DNA of 64,000 nt from Palsa-504 sp963744575. Its GTDB lineage: Bacteria > Actinomycetota > Actinomycetes > Streptosporangiales > Streptosporangiaceae. Numbering within the stretch: the first letter of the stretch is position 1; the number at the start of each line of letters is the position of its first letter. The translations under genes were made by a program, and so were the position numbers. Positions 49,820 through 59,361 of the stretch are shown here, in pieces. The notes beneath the pieces were generated by a model. It ran no database searches. It had not been told where the DNA came from and saw only the letters and a program-made list of their open reading frames with translations. Location of the stretch: positions 1 to 64,000 of the forward strand of contig CAVUUF010000004.1 in assembly GCA_963744575.1 (NCBI GenBank), written 5' to 3'.

Positions 49820-51046
49820 CTAAAGCCTAGGGGCAGCCGCCGACTGCTCCCGGTGGCCGACGGCGTCGTCAGGGACGACGGCCGCCGCCGCGGTCACCGG
49901 ATGGCGGGTGTGCTTGATGCCCAGGATGGACAGGAAGAACGTGCCCAGGACCACCTGGCAGCTCACGATCAGCGCGGTGACCGACGGGATCATCATCCGC
50001 AGCGAGTGCTCGTAGTTGAGCTGATGGAACTTCTGGCCATTCCAGTACAGCAGCGAGAAGATCAGTCCCGCCAGGCCCGCGAGACCGATCAGGCCGCCGG
50101 CCACCAGACCGCGCTCCAGGCTGAGCTTCTCCAGCACCCGCTGGACCTTCGGCTCCTCGGGCAGGAAGCCCTCCGAGCCGGCATACACCTGGGTGAACAG
50201 CCAGAACAGCACGGCCTGGAACCCGATCACGACCATCGCCGACGCCGCGACCAGCGTGTTGACGTCGAAGGTCACGGTCCCGACGCTGAACGGGTGCGGG
50301 ACCACGATCGCGCCGATGACCAGGCCCGCGATGAGCAGCACCAGGCCGGGCAGGAAGAACAGCCAGCGCGGGCTGTACAGCAGCAGGAACCGCAGGTGCC
50401 GCCAGCCGTCCCGCCAGGTGTGCAGGTGCGGCGGCCTGCTCCGGCCGTCCTTGGCCAGCGTGGTCGGCACCTCGGTCACGTGCTGCCCGGCCAGGGTCGC
50501 CTTGACCACCATCTCGCTGGCGAACTCCATCCCGGTCGCCTGCAGGTTCAGCGCCATCACGCTGTCCCGGTTGAAGCCGCGCAGGCCGCAGTGGAAGTCG
50601 CCGATCTTGCTGCCGAAGAACAGGCGGCCGACGAAGCTCAGCACCGGGTTGCCGAGGTACTTGTGCAGCGGCGGCATCGCGCCGGGCGCGATCCCGCCCT
50701 TGAACCGGTTGCCCATCACCAGGTCCGCGCCCTTGCGCAGTTCCTCGACGTAGGGCATCAGGCTGGTGAAGTCGTAGCTGTCGTCGGCGTCGCCCATGAT
50801 GACGTACTTGCCGCGGGCCGCGAAGATGCCGCCCATCAGCGCATTGCCGTAACCCTTGGCGCTGATCGGCACCACGCGGGCGCCCGCCTCTTCGGCCAGC
50901 CGCTGGCTGCCGTCCGTGCTGCCGTTGTCGGCGATCAGGACCTCGCCGCTGATACCGCTCGCGGCCAGGAATCCAATAGCCTTGCGGACGCACGTCGCCA
51001 CGGTCTCTGCCTCGTTGAGGCAAGGCATGACCACGGTCAGCTCCAC
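49820..51046 (-). CDS. GT2 family glycosyltransferase with C-terminal membrane helices
   Basis: 408 residues. The GT-A domain begins VELTVVMPCLNEAETV, with the nucleotide site GDADDS (85-90, DxD) and HCGLRGFNR. After about residue 225 come four hydrophobic segments (LLYSPRWLFFLPGLVLLIAG is the first). This resembles polyprenyl-phosphate sugar synthases (DPM-like) that supply lipid-linked sugar donors to GT-C enzymes, several of which follow. GTG 51046 has AAGGAG eight bases before it; an upstream start adds 20 unrelated residues. Confidence 0.85.
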   Translation of the reverse strand: MELTVVMPCLNEAETVATCVRKAIGFLAASGISGEVLIADNGSTDGSQRLAEEAGARVVPISAKGYGNALMGGIFAARGKYVIMGDADDSYDFTSLMPYVEELRKGADLVMGNRFKGGIAPGAMPPLHKYLGNPVLSFVGRLFFGSKIGDFHCGLRGFNRDSVMALNLQATGMEFASEMVVKATLAGQHVTEVPTTLAKDGRSRPPHLHTWRDGWRHLRFLLLYSPRWLFFLPGLVLLIAGLVIGAIVVPHPFSVGTVTFDVNTLVAASAMVVIGFQAVLFWLFTQVYAGSEGFLPEEPKVQRVLEKLSLERGLVAGGLIGLAGLAGLIFSLLYWNGQKFHQLNYEHSLRMMIPSVTALIVSCQVVLGTFFLSILGIKHTRHPVTAAAAVVPDDAVGHREQSAAAPRL

Positions 51047-51192
51047 GTTTTCGTCTCCTTCACCGTCAGCGGATCCGCGCCGATGGCCCAGTCCTGGTCG
51101 CGCCACGTATTACCGTAGGCGTGGGACGAACGCACCGAACCGGCCGCTAGTTCATTGTCAGGGTTCATCGACCCAGCACAGGAGGGTACGGC

Positions 51193-52833
51193 TTGAGGGT
51201 AATGCCTGCGGCGCCGTCGCGTGAGCCATCGGCGCGGCGAGCCTGGCCAATCCGGTCCACCAGCCCCCGCTGGAACCGTGCCCGCGGGCTCGCCGCCCGC
51301 ACCTGGGCTGGCAACCGCCTGTTCATCATCGTGCTCACTCCCGCCGTCCTGCTCCGCATCGACGCCGAGCTCGGCTACCGGTGGCAGGCCTGGTTCAACG
51401 ACTCGTTCGAGTACGTGCAGAACACGGTGCACTTCGAGCTCGACCCGACCCGGGTGTCCGGGTACTCCATATGGCTGAAGCTCCTGCAGCCGTTTCACAC
51501 CTATGCTCTTGTAACGATTCTGCAACATCTGATGGGCCTGGCGGTCGCGGTGATGATCTACGCGCTGGCCAGGCACCGGTTCCGGACGCCCGCCTGGCTG
51601 GCCACGCTGGCCGCCGGGCCGGTGCTCTACGACGGGTTCCAGATCGAGCTCGAGCACCTGATCATGGCCGACATGCCGTTCCTGTTCCTGGTCATGCTGG
51701 CGGTCACGCTGCTGCTGTGGGACCCGGTGCCATCGCTGCCCCGGTGCGCGCTGATCGGCGCCCTGCTCGGCATCTCGGAGATCCTGCGCTCGGTCGGGCT
51801 GCCGCTGCTCGCGGTGTTCGCCGTGTACATGGTCATCAGGCGGATCAGCTGGCGGAAGATCGCGGCCGCCATCGTGGTGTGCCTGATCCCGGTGGTCGGC
51901 TACATGGCCATGTTCGACCTCGAGCACGGCCAGTTCGCCATGGGCGACGCCACCGGCGTGTTCCTCTACGCCCGGGTGATGACGTTCGCCGACTGCGCCA
52001 AGATGCACGTGCCCGCGGACGAGCTGTGGCTGTGCGACACCACCCCGCCGGCCGAGCGGCCGATCGACCAGGCCTACATCTGGTCCCCCGAGACGCCGCT
52101 GGACCGGTTCCCGCCGACGAAATTCTCCCCGGTGCCGAACCAGCTGGCCAAGGACTTCGCCATCCGGGCCATCGAGGCCCAGCCGCTGAGCTACGCCCAC
52201 GCGGTGTTCGACGACGCCTGGCACGTGTTCGCGTGGAAGCGGCACATCTTCCCCAACGCGCAGACCTACGACGAGTACATCTTCGGCTACCACTCTCAGC
52301 CCATCCCGACCTGGGACAACGCCAAGCTCGGACGCTACCGCAACTACGCGGCCGCGTACGTGCGCGGCAACCCGCTGACCCAGGTCGTCGAGCCGTTTGC
52401 CAACGTCGTCCGGGGCTACCAGAGGTACGTGTGGGTGCCGGGCACCGTGTACGGGCTCATCCTGCTCGCCGGGCTCGGCGGCATGGTGCTGGCCTGGCGC
52501 CGGATCGGCGGGGAGGCGCTGCTGCCGTGGGCCATCTCGTTCGCGCTGATCCTCATCCCGGCGGGCACCGCCGAGTTCGACTACCGGTACGTGCTGCCGG
52601 CCGTGCCGTTCGCCTGCCTGGCGGCGGCCATCGCCTTCAGCCCGGGCACCGCGGGCGGCGACCTGGTGCGGCGGCTGGCGGCCGGGCTAGCCGGCTGGAA
52701 GCGGCGGCCTGCCGGGGCCGCCGGCGTCTCCGCCGGGTCCGCCGGCGTCTCCGCCGCCGTCGCGGGCGCGGAGCCGGTTCCTGCGGCCGAGCCCGGCGAC
52801 GACAAGCGTGATCTCGCCGCGGACGGCACCTGA
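51193..52833 (+). CDS. multi-pass membrane glycosyltransferase, GT-C type
   Basis: 546 residues with about nine hydrophobic segments. The first extracytoplasmic loop holds WFNDSFEYVQN, the acidic motif position of GT-C enzymes using polyprenyl-phosphate sugars. A large extracytoplasmic domain (about 265-400) is rich in Trp/Tyr. The acceptor is unknown. It starts at TTG 51193, favoured because GGAGGG lies six bases upstream; ATG 51202 is the alternative. The Ala/Gly/Val-rich 3' end overlaps the convergent rsmI by 147 bases. Confidence 0.75.
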   Translation: MRVMPAAPSREPSARRAWPIRSTSPRWNRARGLAARTWAGNRLFIIVLTPAVLLRIDAELGYRWQAWFNDSFEYVQNTVHFELDPTRVSGYSIWLKLLQPFHTYALVTILQHLMGLAVAVMIYALARHRFRTPAWLATLAAGPVLYDGFQIELEHLIMADMPFLFLVMLAVTLLLWDPVPSLPRCALIGALLGISEILRSVGLPLLAVFAVYMVIRRISWRKIAAAIVVCLIPVVGYMAMFDLEHGQFAMGDATGVFLYARVMTFADCAKMHVPADELWLCDTTPPAERPIDQAYIWSPETPLDRFPPTKFSPVPNQLAKDFAIRAIEAQPLSYAHAVFDDAWHVFAWKRHIFPNAQTYDEYIFGYHSQPIPTWDNAKLGRYRNYAAAYVRGNPLTQVVEPFANVVRGYQRYVWVPGTVYGLILLAGLGGMVLAWRRIGGEALLPWAISFALILIPAGTAEFDYRYVLPAVPFACLAAAIAFSPGTAGGDLVRRLAAGLAGWKRRPAGAAGVSAGSAGVSAAVAGAEPVPAAEPGDDKRDLAADGT

Positions 52834-53598
52834 GGACTTCTTGCGCTTGGGTTGCCGCGGGTCAGACCCGCTGACCAGGGCGGCCCACCCGGCTAGTTCG
52901 GCCAGCGTGCCGCGCTTGATCTCCTCGTGGGTCTTGGTGAGCTCGCGGCAGACCACGGCCTGACGGTCCTCGCCATGGGAGGCCGCGAGCTCGGCCAGCG
53001 TCGCCGCCAGCCTGCGCCCGGACTCGAAGTAGACCTGGGTGCGGCGGTCGCCGGCCAGCTCGGCGAAGCGCCTGGTCCGCTCGCCCGGACCGCGCGGCGG
53101 GAATCCCTCGAAGCTGAACCGGTCGGTGGGCAGCCCGGAGACGGCCAGCGCGGTCGTCACCGCCGACGGGCCGGGCAGCGCGGTCACCCGCAGGCCGGCC
53201 GCGGCCGCGGCGGCTACCAGCCGGTAGCCGGGATCACTGATCCCGGGTGTGCCCGCGTCGGTGACCAAGAGCACGTCCCGGCCCGCCGCTAGCTCGTCAA
53301 GCAGGCCGGCCGTCCGGCGCGCCTCGACCGCGTCGTAGTAGGAGACGATGCGGGCCTTGAGCTCGATGTTCAGGCTCGACGCCAGCCAGCGCACCCGCCG
53401 GGTGTCCTCGGCCGCGATCAGGGTGGCCCGGGCGAGCTCGGCAGCCAGCCGGGACGACGCGTCCTCGGGCCGGCCGATGGGCACCGCGGCCAGTGTCAGC
53501 AGGCCGGCCTGGCCGGTCTCGCGGTCACCCTGGCCGGCCTCGTAGTCCTCGCGGGCCTCGCCCGTCACCGATCCCGGCATGTCCGTGTCGCACTCCAT
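52687..53598 (-). CDS. rsmI: 16S rRNA (C1402) 2'-O-ribose methyltransferase
   Basis: 303 residues, tetrapyrrole-methylase fold. Family pieces are VPIGRPEDASSR, LIAAEDTRR, VTDAGTPGISDPG, ALPGPSAVTTALAVSGLP and CRELTKTHEE. The C-terminal GGDAGGPGG repeats and the DNA they share with the facing gene are not part of the fold. The start is uncertain (ATG 53598 or 53580); 30 residues precede the first conserved strand. Divergent from pmt, as in M. tuberculosis Rv1002c/Rv1003. Confidence 0.93.
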   Translation of the reverse strand: MECDTDMPGSVTGEAREDYEAGQGDRETGQAGLLTLAAVPIGRPEDASSRLAAELARATLIAAEDTRRVRWLASSLNIELKARIVSYYDAVEARRTAGLLDELAAGRDVLLVTDAGTPGISDPGYRLVAAAAAAGLRVTALPGPSAVTTALAVSGLPTDRFSFEGFPPRGPGERTRRFAELAGDRRTQVYFESGRRLAATLAELAASHGEDRQAVVCRELTKTHEEIKRGTLAELAGWAALVSGSDPRQPKRKKSSGAVRGEITLVVAGLGRRNRLRARDGGGDAGGPGGDAGGPGRPPLPAG

Positions 53599-53668
53599 CC
53601 TGGGTTCGGGACCTTCACATCATCATCCGGCTAGCCCGGACTTTACCGTCGCCAGTAGCATGTGGCCG

Positions 53669-55291
53669 ATGACGGCAACCGAGGCTGATAACCCCGCCGT
53701 GCCCGCCGCCGACGAAGCGAGCCGGCTGGCGGTCCTCCGCGCCCGGCTGGCGACGCCGATGCCGGACGACCGGCCCTGGGGGTGGCTCGGCCCGCTGCTG
53801 GTCACCGCGTTCGCCGCGTTCCTGCGATTCAACCGGCTGCAGGTGCCGCGCGCGATCATCTTCGACGAGACCTACTACGCCAAGGACGCCTGGAGCATCC
53901 TGAACCATGGCGTGGAGTGGAACCTGGTCCAGAACGCGAACCAGCTGATCATCGCCGGGCACGCCAACATCTTCGCGCCCTGCAACGGCACCTCGGCGTG
54001 CGGCGAGTACGTGGTGCAGCCGGAGGTGGGCAAGCTGCTCATCGCCGTCGGCGAGTGGCTGTTCGGCCTGAACTCGTTCGGCTGGCGGTTCGCCAGCGCG
54101 CTGTTCGGCTCGCTGGCCGTCCTGCTGATGTGCCGCATCGCCCGGCGCATGACCAGGTCCACCCTGCTCGGCTGCATCGCCGGGCTGCTGATGTCGCTGG
54201 ACGGCCTGGAGTTCGTGCTCTCCCGGACCGGGATCCTGGACATCTTCCTGATGTTCTTCGTCCTCGCCGCGTTCGGCTGCGTCCTCATCGACCGCGACGT
54301 CTCCCGCGCCGACCTCGCCGAACGGGTCGCGCGCCGGGACGGCGGCGAGACCGGGCCCCGGCTCGGCATCCGCCGGTGGCGGGTGGCGGCCGGGTTGTTC
54401 CTCGGCCTGGCCGTGGGCACGAAGTGGGACGCGGTCTGGTACATCATCGGGTTCGCGGCCCTCGGCACCGCGTGGGACATCGGCGCGCGCCGGGCGGCCG
54501 GCCTGAAGTCCTTCGTCCGCGGCGCGCTCCGCGAGACCGTGTGGCTCCCGGTGACCTTCGTGCTGATCCCGCTGGCCGTCTATCTCGTCAGCTGGAGCGG
54601 CTGGTTCGCGACGAGCACCGGCTATGACCGGAACTACGCGCAGCAGCACGGCGTGCACACCCCGGTAATCTCGGCCCTGTACTCGCTGTGGGAGTACCAC
54701 TGGCAGGCGATCACCTTCGGCGTGGGCCTGCGCAGCCCGCATCCGTACCAGTCGCAGCCGTGGGACTGGCTGCTGATCACCCGGCCGGTGGCCTTCTTCT
54801 ACGAGTGCTACACCGGGCCGGTGGCCAGCTCGTCCCACTACTGCCCGTCGGGTTACACCGGCACCGAGTGGTCGCAGGAAGTGCTCGCGGTCGGGACCCC
54901 GGCGATCTGGTGGGGCTCCATGCTGGCCCTGCTGTTCTGCCTGGGCTGGTGGCTGCTGCACCGGGACTGGCGGGCCGGGGCGGTGCTGTGTGGCGTGCTG
55001 GCGGGCTGGGGGCCGTGGTTCCCGCTGGTGACCCGGACCAAGTTCTACTACTACGCCCTGGAATTCGAGCCCTTCCTCATCCTGGCCATCACGCTGTGCC
55101 TGGGGCTGATCCTCGGGCCCGCCTCGGCGGGCCTGCTGCGCCGGGCCACCGGCGCCCTGATCGTCGGCACCTACGTGCTGTGCACCCTGCTCATGTTCTG
55201 GTACTTCTATTCGATCCTGGCCGGTCAGGTGATCCCCTACCATGACTGGTACGCCCACATGTGGTACCGGATCGGCCGCGGCTGGATTTAA
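53669..55291 (+). CDS. pmt: dolichyl-phosphate-mannose--protein mannosyltransferase (GT39)
   Basis: 540 residues, about 11 transmembrane segments. The catalytic acidic pair is in IFDETYYAKDAWS (Asp66, Glu67), followed by HPEVGKLL-like QPEVGKLLIAVGEWLFGLN (VQPEVGKLL). It O-mannosylates secreted proteins using polyprenyl-phosphate mannose, which a GT2 enzyme such as the one at 49.8-51.0 kb could provide. The start may be ATG 53669 or 53660; an upstream ATG at 53579 would overlap rsmI. Divergent from rsmI. Confidence 0.92.
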   Translation: MTATEADNPAVPAADEASRLAVLRARLATPMPDDRPWGWLGPLLVTAFAAFLRFNRLQVPRAIIFDETYYAKDAWSILNHGVEWNLVQNANQLIIAGHANIFAPCNGTSACGEYVVQPEVGKLLIAVGEWLFGLNSFGWRFASALFGSLAVLLMCRIARRMTRSTLLGCIAGLLMSLDGLEFVLSRTGILDIFLMFFVLAAFGCVLIDRDVSRADLAERVARRDGGETGPRLGIRRWRVAAGLFLGLAVGTKWDAVWYIIGFAALGTAWDIGARRAAGLKSFVRGALRETVWLPVTFVLIPLAVYLVSWSGWFATSTGYDRNYAQQHGVHTPVISALYSLWEYHWQAITFGVGLRSPHPYQSQPWDWLLITRPVAFFYECYTGPVASSSHYCPSGYTGTEWSQEVLAVGTPAIWWGSMLALLFCLGWWLLHRDWRAGAVLCGVLAGWGPWFPLVTRTKFYYYALEFEPFLILAITLCLGLILGPASAGLLRRATGALIVGTYVLCTLLMFWYFYSILAGQVIPYHDWYAHMWYRIGRGWI

Positions 55292-55454
55292 GCGTCCCTC
55301 GGGCGCTACCGGGCCGGGGCGACCCGGCGACCAGCTCAGGCAATCCCCTCAGGCCGCATTCAGATTACGTTCAGCCAGGGTGGGCATCCTAGTGTTTACG
55401 CCGTTAGCGGAGGGGCAGGCGCGATGGCCGTCGGCGACGTGATTTCCGCAACAG

Positions 55455-55482
55455 GGGGACGTTTCCGGGCCTGTTGTGCGTC
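55455..55482 (+). promoter_or_regulatory. possible ECF-type promoter of the sigma gene
   Basis: GGGGAC, 19 bases, then GTC. This loosely resembles SigR-type promoters (GGGAAT-N18-GTT), located about 35 bases before the start. If real it would allow autoregulation, as known for SigR/SigH. The match is weak. Confidence 0.25.
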
Positions 55483-55517
55483 TATATACAGTGGGATGAC
55501 CAACAACCGGGGTGAAC

Positions 55518-56099
55518 ATGAGCCGAGCCGAACACACTAGCGAGGATCGCGCGCGTTTTGAGCGCGACGTCATTCCGCAGCTCGGCCAGTTGTACCCGGC
55601 TGCACTCCGGATGACGAGGAACCCGACCGACGCGGAGGACCTCGTCCAGGAGACTACGGTCAAGGCCTACGCGGCGTTCCAGCAGTTCACCCCGGGCACC
55701 AACCTGCGGGCGTGGCTGAACCGGATCCTGACCACCACCTTCATCAATGTCTACCGCAAGCGGCGCCGCGAGCCCCAGCAGGCGCTCGGCGGCGACCTGC
55801 AGGAATGGCAGATGTCGGCGGACCGGCTGACGCCGCCGGTGCCTTCGGCCGAGGCGGAGGCGCTGGACCGCACCACCGACTCAGACCTGCTGCGGGCGCT
55901 GCGCGACCTGCCAGGCGAGTTCCGCACCGCGGTGTACCTGGCCGACATCGAGGGCTACCCCTACCGCGAGATCGCCGAGATCATGGGGACGCCGGTCGGC
56001 ACCGTGATGTCCCGGCTGCACCGCGGCCGCAGGAAGATCCGGGAGCAGCTGATGGCCGGCGGGTTCGGCACCGCGCCAGCCGAGTCGCCCGGCGCATGA
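55518..56099 (+). CDS. ECF RNA polymerase sigma factor, SigR/SigH-like
   Basis: 193 residues. Region 2 is LYPAALRMTRNPTDAEDLVQ and then ETTVKAYAAFQQF; region 4 is AVYLADIEGYPYREIAEIMG and then TPVGTVMSRLHRGRRK. The DIEGYPYREIAEIMGTPVG signature is that of the thiol-oxidative-stress sigma group (SigR of Streptomyces, SigH of mycobacteria). ATG 55518 has GGGG five bases before it; GTG 55512 is an alternative. The usual neighbouring zinc anti-sigma (RsrA/RshA) gene is absent; the next gene is a glycosyltransferase. Confidence 0.92.
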   Translation: MSRAEHTSEDRARFERDVIPQLGQLYPAALRMTRNPTDAEDLVQETTVKAYAAFQQFTPGTNLRAWLNRILTTTFINVYRKRRREPQQALGGDLQEWQMSADRLTPPVPSAEAEALDRTTDSDLLRALRDLPGEFRTAVYLADIEGYPYREIAEIMGTPVGTVMSRLHRGRRKIREQLMAGGFGTAPAESPGA

Positions 56100-56140
56100 G
56101 GTGCGCCTCGCGGTGACTCGCCGACTGTGATGCAGGTTCG

Positions 56141-56194
56141 CGGTGCTGTCGCCGGACAGGTGTTCTCCGGTGTTGTCGCCGGACAGGATTTTGC
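56141..56194. repeat. two-copy 27-base tandem repeat after the sigma gene
   Basis: CGGTG(C/T)TGTCGCCGGACAGG recurs at 56141 and 56168 in the 277-base gap after the sigma gene. No anti-sigma ORF with HxxxCxxC was found in the gap. Each unit contains a small CCGG-centred hairpin. Confidence 0.6.
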
Positions 56195-56376
56195 CGCCCG
56201 GGACGGGCGCGCCTTAAGCCCAGGGACAGTCGCCGCTCTATAATCGTGCGCTGAGACCGGTGATCGGACGGACAGGCACTGGGGCGGGCACGGTCCACCG
56301 CATCGCGCGCGCCGGGCGGAAGGGTGGGCTGCATGTGGCCCCGGCGGCAGCAAATCGCGCGGGTTAAGGCCGGTCC

Positions 56377-57684
56377 ATGACGTACCAGTGGCTCACCCCC
56401 GTGCAGTGCGCGGCAGCGCTGCTGCTGCTCGTGGCCAGCGCGGCGCTGATGCTGATGGCGCAGCGCCGCAACTGGCGGCCCTCACTGGCGCTGGCGATCT
56501 ACACCGCCCTGGTGCTGCGGCTGGCCATGGCGGCCTGCACATACCGCCTTAAGCCCTGGGACCTGGCCAACGACTTCCAGACAGCGGGCTACAACGTCCT
56601 GCATCACCGTGACCCCGTCTTGTACGCGCGCCCGACCGGCTGGGATTACCTGCCCGTTTATGGTTTCGTGCTGGCCGGAGCGTACTGGGCATTTCTGCAC
56701 CTGCCCCTGTCCTGGGTGGTCATCGCCCGGATCCCGGCGATCATGTTTGACCTCGGGGTTGTCGTACTGGTCGGCACGGTGGCTGGCACGGCCGGCGAGC
56801 GGCCGGCGCTGCGCAGGTTCCAGTACGCCTGCAATCCGCTTGCCATCCTGGTCAGCGGCCTGCACGGCCAGATGGAGCCGGCCTGCCTGCTGTTCTCGCT
56901 GGCCGCGTTCGCCATCGTCTTGCGGGCAGGCCCGGGGGTCTCTGGCCGCCTGGCCGTTACCGCCGGCGCTCTGCTCGGCCTGGCGATAGGAATCAAGACG
57001 TGGCCGGTCCTGTTTGGCCCGGCACTGTTGCTGGCGCTGCCCTCATGGCGGCGCCGCGCGCAGTTCGCGGCGGCAGCCGCCGGTGTCCCCGCGTTGCTGT
57101 TCGCATCGCTGCCGGTCACCGTCGGCACGCCGGTCGCCAAGCTGCCCTACGTGGCCAAGGCGATCATTGACTACCATCCCGTCACAGTGGACTGGGGTGT
57201 GGGGGGGCTGTGGCGGGCTATCCATCACACCAGGCTTACGGACTGGAAGAACGTACTGTGGCTGAACGTGGGATCGATCGGCGCCCTCGCCGCCGTGGTC
57301 GTGGCGCTGCTCGCGCTGTGGTGGTGGCGCCATGCCCATCCCCTGGATGTCGCCACGGCGACCACGACGGCGCTCGTGGCGATCACGCCGGCCATGGGTT
57401 ACCAGTACCTGCTCTGGCAGGCGCCGTCGGCCGTCGCCAGGCCGACCCGGCTGTCGGTGCCGCTGCAGATCGCGCTCGCCGCTTACGCGGCCATGTTCTA
57501 CCTGCCGATGGACATGCTGACCTCGCGCTACTGGAAAATGGCCAACGCCCTGATGATGTTGTTCAGCCTCGGCGCCGTCGCGTTCATGATCGCCGCCTTG
57601 CCGTGGCGACGGCGGCGGTGGCATCCGGCCCGGCCGCACCAGCAACCCGCGGCCGCGCATGCCGCCGACGTGACGGCGGCCTGA
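56377..57684 (+). CDS. multi-pass membrane mannosyltransferase-like protein (GT-C/GT87 type)
   Basis: 435 residues, about ten hydrophobic helices. The first loop has LKPWDLANDFQTAGYN with an Asp in the catalytic position. GIKTWPVLFGPALLLALP, carrying the KTWP motif, resembles GT87/PimE and GPI-mannosyltransferase-like proteins. The Pro/Ala/His C-terminus is cytoplasmic. The acceptor is unknown. ATG 56377 follows AAGG. The codon third positions seem slightly less GC-biased than the neighbours'. Confidence 0.7.
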   Translation: MTYQWLTPVQCAAALLLLVASAALMLMAQRRNWRPSLALAIYTALVLRLAMAACTYRLKPWDLANDFQTAGYNVLHHRDPVLYARPTGWDYLPVYGFVLAGAYWAFLHLPLSWVVIARIPAIMFDLGVVVLVGTVAGTAGERPALRRFQYACNPLAILVSGLHGQMEPACLLFSLAAFAIVLRAGPGVSGRLAVTAGALLGLAIGIKTWPVLFGPALLLALPSWRRRAQFAAAAAGVPALLFASLPVTVGTPVAKLPYVAKAIIDYHPVTVDWGVGGLWRAIHHTRLTDWKNVLWLNVGSIGALAAVVVALLALWWWRHAHPLDVATATTTALVAITPAMGYQYLLWQAPSAVARPTRLSVPLQIALAAYAAMFYLPMDMLTSRYWKMANALMMLFSLGAVAFMIAALPWRRRRWHPARPHQQPAAAHAADVTAA

Positions 57685-57708
57685 CACCCCGCCCTTGGAA
57701 TAGGTCGT

Positions 57709-59145
57709 CTAGCTCTTCCCCGGTCCGCACTGGGCCGGAACGGACTGCGGCTGCGGCGTGAGCTTCAGCTTCCAGGACAGCCACGGCAGCGAAGCCGGGA
57801 AGGCCTGCTTCCAGAAGGCGAAATCGTGGGCGCCCGGTGGCGTCGACATGCAGGTGTCGATCCCCGCCGTCGACGCCAGCCCTCGCAGCGTGTCGGCGGC
57901 CCGCACGCTCAGCGGATCCTGGGCTCCGGCCGTGAACCAGCCCGCCATGCCAGCGAACCGCTGGTGCGTCAGGATGTACGGCGGGTTGTTGGCGTTGTAG
58001 CTGGCGGCTGAGCCGCCGAACAGCACTTGAATGGTCTGCTGCTGGTCGTCGTCCTGATACGTGGGTGACACGTAGCCGGAGTACATGGCGAAGACCGGGG
58101 AGTTCTTGTAGTTATGGAGGGCCAGGGTCACGGCGCACGTGGCGCCGGCCGAAAACCCCCCGATCGCCAATGATCCCGGAGCCGTGCTGGCGTTGAAGTT
58201 CTTCCGCATGAACGCGGGCACCGTCTGGGTCAGGTACGTCTCCACCTGCCCGAAGACCGCGGTGTTGACGCACTCGGAGTCCGCGTCGAACGACCCGTTG
58301 GAGTCCGGCATCACGAGTATCGGCGCCACCCCGTGGTGCTGCTCGGCGAAGGCCAGCGCCGTCGTGTCCGCGTAGGCCGCGCGGGTCCAGTCCGAAGGGT
58401 CGCCGGGAACGCCGTGCAGCAGCTCGATGACCGGCAACTGAGGCTGGGTGCGCGCGAACCACGCGGGGGGTACCCACACGTACGCCGGCCGGGGCGTGAA
58501 CCGCAGGTTGGTCCCCGGGATGGGAACGCTCAGCGTAGCGCCGTGGTCGGGCAGCTTGCCGCTCCTGGCCACCTCGTCGCGCATGGCGGTGAGCTGCGCG
58601 TTGTCCATGAAGTGGCCGGCGTTCTGGCCGAACAGGCGGGCGAAGGTCGGGTAGTACGCGAACGTCTGATTCGCCGCGCTGCCCGCCGACACCACGGCCA
58701 GGACGACCGCGACCAGGCCGGCGATGCGGCGGGGCCAGTGGGCCCGGTGCCATCCGGCCGCGACCAGGCCGGCCACCAGGCACGCCACGCCCAGCCAGAC
58801 GTACATGGACCGGGGCGCGCCGTCCGGGACCGCCTGCATGAGGTGCAGCCCGGCGAACAGCAGGACGACGAAGGCGATGCCGATCGGGATGCCGATCGCG
58901 AACTCCTTCAGCACGTCCCGGCGGGCAACCACCGCGATCACGCAGAGCGCCACCGTGACCCAGAACAAGAACGCCGGGAACCAGCCGGAGACGATCGAGA
59001 TGTTGCCTACATTGACCGTGGCGGCCACGATCACGGCGGCCACGGCCACGGCCACGGCCGCCGCCGCGACGACCGCCAGGACCCGCCGCCGGGTACGGGA
59101 CGGGCTGGTAGCTTGCTGGTTCGGGGCGCGGGTCTGGGTGCTCAT
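57709..59145 (-). CDS. membrane-anchored alpha/beta-hydrolase esterase (Ag85/esterase D-like)
   Basis: 478 residues. Four hydrophobic segments occupy the first 165 or so residues. An extracytoplasmic alpha/beta-hydrolase follows: nucleophile in GGFSAGATCA (Ser332), Asp about 410 (AQDPLSV) and His about 440 (GAHDFAFWKQ). The WKQAFPASLPWLSW end resembles antigen 85 and related corynebacterial/actinobacterial acyltransferases. It may acylate or deacylate wall glycans made by neighbouring enzymes. ATG 59145 with AGG seven bases before it. Confidence 0.82.
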   Translation of the reverse strand: MSTQTRAPNQQATSPSRTRRRVLAVVAAAAVAVAVAAVIVAATVNVGNISIVSGWFPAFLFWVTVALCVIAVVARRDVLKEFAIGIPIGIAFVVLLFAGLHLMQAVPDGAPRSMYVWLGVACLVAGLVAAGWHRAHWPRRIAGLVAVVLAVVSAGSAANQTFAYYPTFARLFGQNAGHFMDNAQLTAMRDEVARSGKLPDHGATLSVPIPGTNLRFTPRPAYVWVPPAWFARTQPQLPVIELLHGVPGDPSDWTRAAYADTTALAFAEQHHGVAPILVMPDSNGSFDADSECVNTAVFGQVETYLTQTVPAFMRKNFNASTAPGSLAIGGFSAGATCAVTLALHNYKNSPVFAMYSGYVSPTYQDDDQQQTIQVLFGGSAASYNANNPPYILTHQRFAGMAGWFTAGAQDPLSVRAADTLRGLASTAGIDTCMSTPPGAHDFAFWKQAFPASLPWLSWKLKLTPQPQSVPAQCGPGKS

Positions 59146-59361
59146 GGTGGATACCTGTCTTCTCGGCGCAGCCGTCCGGCGTGGATGAATCCACTGTCGG
59201 CCGGGCCGGGACCGCAGTCCCTGGGGAAAGTCCCTAGTTCGCCTCCCCAGGGAGGCTCCCTGGCCAGTACCGGCTCCAGGCCGGCTGGTCAGCGTGGTAC
59301 CTGGACCAGAGCCCATGCGATGGTGCCTGGTGGCGGCTGGTTCCCGCCGGGGCTGCCGTAC

